64,000 bases of DNA, taken from positions 1 to 64,000 of the forward strand of contig JAAFJT010000001.1 of NCBI GenBank assembly GCA_013298955.1. Direction: 5' to 3'. Positions 60,822 to 64,000 of this stretch are shown here, in pieces; position 1 is the first letter of the stretch; every line of letters begins with the position of its first letter. The translations under genes and the position numbers were made by a program. The notes beneath the pieces are model-generated. The model was not told the DNA's origin, searched no databases, and was given only the letters and a program-made list of their open reading frames with translations. Source of the DNA: Chitinophagales bacterium (GTDB lineage Bacteria; Bacteroidota; Bacteroidia; Chitinophagales; Saprospiraceae).

Positions 60822-62453
60822 TTATTCTGCTGCCATGAATGGGTATCGATAATCCGTTGGCGACACAAAGGTTTCTTTTATCGTTCTCGCTGATAACCAA
60901 CGATATAAGTTCAAAACGGAACCCGCTTTATCATTCGTCCCACTCGCCCGCGCCCCGCCAAACGGTTGCTGACCAACAACGGCACCTGTCGGTTTATCAT
61001 TCACATAAAAATTCCCTGCGGCATGGCGCAATTGTTCAAAAGCGGTATTTACAGCCATTCTATCGGTCGCAAAAATCGAACCTGTCAAGGCATAAGGCGA
61101 TGTTTTATCCACCAATTCCAATGTTTTCACATAATCTTTGTCTGGATAAACGTAAATTGTTAATACGGGACCAAATAATTCTTCACATAACGTTTCATAA
61201 TTCGGGTTGGTGGTGACGATTACGGTTGGTTCAATGAAATATCCTTTGGTTTTATCATAATTGCCGCCAATAATAATTTCACAATCTTTTGCCTTTTTCG
61301 CTTGCGCAATGTAATGTGTAATTTTATCAAAAGCCCGTTCATCAATCACTGCCGAAACAAAATTTTGAAAATCTTCTGGATTGCCCATTTTAAATGTTTT
61401 GGCATCTTCTATCATGAAATTTTTGATGGATTGCCACAACGATTTGGGAATATAGGCGCGAGAAGCGGCAGAACATTTTTGTCCTTGATATTCAAAAGAG
61501 CCGCGTGATAAACCGACTGCAACCGCTTTTGCGTCTGCCGAAGCGTGTACCATGACAAAATCTTTCCCACCCGTTTCACCTACAATACGCGGATAGGTTT
61601 TATATTTAGACAATTGATTTCCAATGGTTTGCCATAAAGTTTGGAAAACTTTCGTGCTGCCCGTAAAATGCAAACCTGCAAAATCAGGGTGTTTGAAAAT
61701 CACATCGCCCGCTACGGGTCCGTCGCAATAGACCAAATTGATAACGCCCGCAGGCAAACCCGCCGCTTCAAACAATTCCATAATCACATGCGCCGAATAA
61801 ATTTGGGAATCCGCAGGTTTCCAAACCACGACATTGCCCAACATCGCAGGTGCAGCACATAAATTCGCCGCAATGGATGTAAAATTAAACGGAGTCAAGG
61901 CAAAAACGAAGCCTTCTAAGGGACGATATTCGGTTCGATTCCAGATGCCGGGGCTACTTTCGGGTTGTTGTTGATAGATTTCCGTCATAAATTGGACGTT
62001 GAAACGGAAAAAATCTGCCATTTCTGCTACGGCATCAATTTCTGCTTGATAAACCGTTTTGGATTGGCACAACATCGTTGCGGCATTCATCCGCGCCCGA
62101 AACGGACCACATAACAAATCCGCCGCTTTCAAAAAAATAGCGGCTCGCTCCTGCCAAGGCATTTTTTCCCATTCGACTTTGGCTTTCAATGCCGCATCAA
62201 TCGCATTTTGGACATGGATGGCACCGCCGCGATGAAAATAACCCAATGTGTGACTCAATTCATGTGGTGGATGAATGGCTACTTTTTCATCCGTAGTCAC
62301 TTTTTTGCCGCCGATGTGCATCGGAATTTCTATAACTTGTGCTTTACAAGTTTTCAAAGCCGCTTTCAAGGCAATTTTTTCAGGGCTATCAGGGCGATAA
62401 CTTAGAATAGGTTCATTGACCGCTTTCGGAACGCGATAAAAGGCGTTAGACAT
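60822..62453 (-). CDS. pruA: L-glutamate gamma-semialdehyde dehydrogenase
   Basis: A protein of 543 residues from ATG 62453 (a start at 62522 would lie upstream of the promoter box). It fits the group of 1-pyrroline-5-carboxylate dehydrogenases: LTPFNFTSIAANLCAAPAMLGN, FTGSTKVFQTLW, VGETGGKDFVMV with the general-base Glu, EYQGQKCSAASRAY with the catalytic Cys, and PFGGARASGTNDKAG near the end. It oxidises glutamate semialdehyde to glutamate in proline breakdown. The proline dehydrogenase gene is not in the window. Promoter TACTTTTG at 62490-62497. Confidence 0.95.
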   Translation of the reverse strand: MSNAFYRVPKAVNEPILSYRPDSPEKIALKAALKTCKAQVIEIPMHIGGKKVTTDEKVAIHPPHELSHTLGYFHRGGAIHVQNAIDAALKAKVEWEKMPWQERAAIFLKAADLLCGPFRARMNAATMLCQSKTVYQAEIDAVAEMADFFRFNVQFMTEIYQQQPESSPGIWNRTEYRPLEGFVFALTPFNFTSIAANLCAAPAMLGNVVVWKPADSQIYSAHVIMELFEAAGLPAGVINLVYCDGPVAGDVIFKHPDFAGLHFTGSTKVFQTLWQTIGNQLSKYKTYPRIVGETGGKDFVMVHASADAKAVAVGLSRGSFEYQGQKCSAASRAYIPKSLWQSIKNFMIEDAKTFKMGNPEDFQNFVSAVIDERAFDKITHYIAQAKKAKDCEIIIGGNYDKTKGYFIEPTVIVTTNPNYETLCEELFGPVLTIYVYPDKDYVKTLELVDKTSPYALTGSIFATDRMAVNTAFEQLRHAAGNFYVNDKPTGAVVGQQPFGGARASGTNDKAGSVLNLYRWLSARTIKETFVSPTDYRYPFMAAE

Positions 62454-62489
62454 AATTTTGATTTTTTTTGGTTGGCAATTTAAAGGACG

Positions 62490-62522
62490 CAAAAGTAGGC
62501 AATTGCTAATGATAATTTGCAA
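62490..62522 (-). promoter_or_regulatory. Bacteroidota promoter before pruA
   Basis: Minus-strand TACTTTTG (62497-62490) with TTG at 62522-62520, 22 bases apart, a slightly long spacing. It lies in the tail of the 130-residue protein gene and decides the pruA start at 62453. Confidence 0.45.
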
Positions 62523-62898
62523 AGACCTCCCAAAAAATCGCTTCTATGTTTGCAGCATCGGTTTCGTCGCAATCGCCATAAATGCTCACGCGCCGCGATA
62601 AACCACTGATATTTTCATCTTCTTCCTCGAAACGAAACGAAAAATCGTTGCCTAATTCATCTTTTAAGCCCATCACTTCATAAATATCATGAGAAACTTT
62701 GCCGTCTTCAAACGATTCCGATTCGTATCCGCCCAAAAGTTGCATGACAATGTGCATGTCCGCCTCTGCACCAAAATAATGGTTATGAAGCTCCGAATCA
62801 AACCGATAGGATTCCAAAATAGGCATTTGGCAATATTCCTGCACCGTTTCGCGGAGTGCTTGGATGATATTGAGCTGATGTTGAGTGGGTTCTAACAT
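62506..62898 (-). CDS. Acidic protein of unknown function
   Basis: A protein of 130 residues without signal peptide or membrane segment. It is strongly acidic (EADMHIVMQLLGGYESESFE, FRFEEEDENISGL) and ends with a helix NIEAIFWEVFANYH. No family recognised. It ends 52 bases before the pruA start, on the same strand, and carries the pruA promoter in its last codons. Coding character is good across the whole frame. Confidence 0.65.
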   Translation of the reverse strand: MLEPTQHQLNIIQALRETVQEYCQMPILESYRFDSELHNHYFGAEADMHIVMQLLGGYESESFEDGKVSHDIYEVMGLKDELGNDFSFRFEEEDENISGLSRRVSIYGDCDETDAANIEAIFWEVFANYH

Positions 62899-62948
62899 AG
62901 ATTTTGATTTTAAAATTTAGCTTTGGGAACAAAAAAAAGATTCATTTG

Positions 62949-62979
62949 TTTGGTGATGAGGGCAAATATCTTATTTTTG
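62949..62979 (+). promoter_or_regulatory. Bacteroidota promoter (TTTG-N19-TATTTTTG)
   Basis: TTTG 62949-62952 and TATTTTTG 62972-62979 are 19 bases apart. The -7 box ends only 12 bases before ATG 62992, so the transcript would have almost no leader. This also argues against the earlier starts at 62923 and 62983. Confidence 0.65.
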
Positions 62980-62991
62980 CGCATGCTTAAA

Positions 62992-63744
62992 ATGAAAATA
63001 CATACGTTGCTCCAAATTGGTGAACACCACACTAATCATTGTGAGGATTCCCTCGTTTCGGAGCAAATTGGCTCGCATCAATGGCTTTGCGCCGTCATGG
63101 ATGGTTGCACGATGGGCATTGATAGCCACCTCATTTCGACTTTGATGGGAAAAGTGTTGCGCAAAATTGCCAAAAATGCCTATTTCAGAGAATTTATGAC
63201 TAAGAAGCAAGTGTCCAATCCCATTTTATTGAAAGCAGTTTGCCAGCAATTGTTTTTAGATTTAAATGATATTAAAAATCAAGTGCAATTAGAGCGCGAC
63301 GAAACGCTCGCAACCTTGATTTTGATGATTTTGGATACGCAAAAATGGGAGGCAAGTGTCATCACTGTTGGAGATGGAGTCATCGTTTGCAATGCACAAG
63401 TCATTGAATATCAACAAGATAACAAACCTGATTATTTAGGTTATCATTTAACTAAAAATTTTGAAACTTGGTTTGCCCATCATACCCAATTCAATCATTT
63501 TCAGGCGATAAAGGATATTAGTATGGCAACCGATGGCATTTTGACATTCAGTCGTTTTGACAATCGCGTTACGATTGTCGAAAAAGATGCAATTGCGCAC
63601 TTATTGATTGATAATCAATGGATTGAAAACGATAAAATGCTTCATCTGAAAATGTTGAAGATGCAAGATGAATGGGGATTGAAACCAACCGATGATTTAG
63701 GCATCATTAGAGTTGTTCAAGGAGCGCACCTAAATAATATATGA
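62992..63744 (+). CDS. PP2C-like serine/threonine phosphatase
   Basis: A protein of 250 residues from ATG 62992. PP2C signatures: NHCEDSLVS (metal-binding Asp), LCAVMDGCTMG (the VxDGxGG equivalent, with CT replacing HG), ASVITVGDGVIVCN, ISMATDGILTF and PTDDLGIIRVV at the end. It should remove phosphate from Ser/Thr of proteins in the cytoplasm, using two metals. The altered DG loop is unusual but the metal Asp residues are present. No kinase gene is adjacent. The transcript may be nearly leaderless. Confidence 0.8.
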   Translation: MKIHTLLQIGEHHTNHCEDSLVSEQIGSHQWLCAVMDGCTMGIDSHLISTLMGKVLRKIAKNAYFREFMTKKQVSNPILLKAVCQQLFLDLNDIKNQVQLERDETLATLILMILDTQKWEASVITVGDGVIVCNAQVIEYQQDNKPDYLGYHLTKNFETWFAHHTQFNHFQAIKDISMATDGILTFSRFDNRVTIVEKDAIAHLLIDNQWIENDKMLHLKMLKMQDEWGLKPTDDLGIIRVVQGAHLNNI

Positions 63745-63794
63745 AGAACGTCAATATAGTACTTTTTCGATGTCAGGACGGTCATTACAAAAAA

Positions 63795-63846
63795 AAAGAA
63801 GCATTTATTCGATTTTTGCAAAAAAAACCAATAAATGCTTCCTTTT
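63795..63846. terminator. Bidirectional terminator-like hairpin
   Basis: Arms AAGAAGCATTTATT and AATAAATGCTTCCTTTTT, between the PP2C-like gene and the convergent partial gene at the window's end. Confidence 0.75.
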
Positions 63847-63863
63847 TCTGGATTTACCCCCTT

Positions 63864-64000
63864 TTATTTATTCAATATTTGGTCAAAATTCAACGCAACA
63901 TAATACACACCCCCAATTTGTGCTAAACCATATCCTTGCGAATAGTATTTGTTCATCAAATTGCTCGCACCAAATTTAACAATCGTGCGATATGCGGGAA
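63864..64000 (-). CDS. Partial gene: C-terminus of an outer membrane beta-barrel protein
   Basis: The minus-strand frame entering from base 64000 ends at TAA 63866-63864. The visible 45 residues (VKFGASNLMNKYYSQGYGLA, then QIGGVYYVALNFDQILNK) look like the last strands of a TonB-dependent receptor or carboxypeptidase-regulatory-like barrel: a GASNLMNKYY turn and a final strand YYVALNF. The usual last residue after such a strand is Phe; here four more residues follow. The rest lies outside the window. Confidence 0.7.
   Translation of the reverse strand, partial: PAYRTIVKFGASNLMNKYYSQGYGLAQIGGVYYVALNFDQILNK

Noticed and set aside
63741-63979. Short plus-strand frames after the PP2C-like gene
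   Set aside because: They run through the terminator hairpin and the antisense of the partial barrel gene.

Overview
The window is a stretch of a Bacteroidota chromosome, most like the Saprospirales/Chitinophagales side of the phylum. Signs are two kinds of type IX secretion (T9SS) C-terminal sorting domains, a giant SprB-repeat adhesin followed by a PorP/SprF-type partner, a TonB-dependent receptor with an N-terminal carboxypeptidase-like domain, Bacteroidota-type promoters (TAnnTTTG, sometimes with TTG about 19-20 bases upstream), and low G+C. I see no rRNA, tRNA, CRISPR array, phage or transposase gene. Most of the roughly 50 genes are single or in short runs, with both strands used about equally.

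Layout: 1-3.9 kb has a partial gene, an Asp/Glu racemase-like gene with an outer membrane protein gene, a small secreted protein, and an SCO1-like copper chaperone joined to an unknown gene across an exact 127-bp tandem duplication. 3.9-12 kb: T9SS cargo with VCBS repeats, an ElaA-type acetyltransferase, a TonB receptor and a two-domain FKBP isomerase. 12-24.5 kb: Skp/OmpH chaperone, radical SAM/SPASM protein, broken AAA ATPase, alkyltransferase-like protein, folA, T9SS cargo, dodecin, CoA transferase, LolC/E-like permease, histidine kinase, methyltransferase and HD protein. 24.5-32.4 kb: outer membrane DUF5723-like protein, DgkA, EEP-family phosphatase, lipid kinase, M48 protease, EamA transporter, glycosyltransferase and a QueD-like enzyme. 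33-42 kb: SdrD-B protein, gabT and gabD (GABA to succinate), FAD oxidoreductase and an acyltransferase. 42.5-52.4 kb: small secreted protein, 2086-residue SprB-like adhesin, PorP/SprF protein and WG-repeat protein. 53-64 kb: ferredoxin reductase-like protein, phosphate-type porin, GT9 glycosyltransferase, PepSY/BLIP-like lipoprotein, TatC, PAS histidine kinase, CsaA, proline-catabolic pruA, a small protein, a PP2C-like phosphatase and the tail of a further beta-barrel protein.

Between the genes lies an unusual density of long inverted repeats from at least seven families (called A to G here), several present two to four times, nested, or expanded into tandem arrays. They sit mostly at gene ends and many could act as terminators. 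One interrupts the remnant of a subtilase gene. Two perfect tandem duplications, both with a period of exactly 127 bp, look more like unmerged k=127 assembly overlaps than biology. If so, the gene calls at 2.5-3.9 kb and just before 49.5 kb need correction. No clear new multi-gene system stands out. The best candidates for new biology are the palindrome families, the adhesin locus, and the possible fusion of an unknown domain with SCO1.
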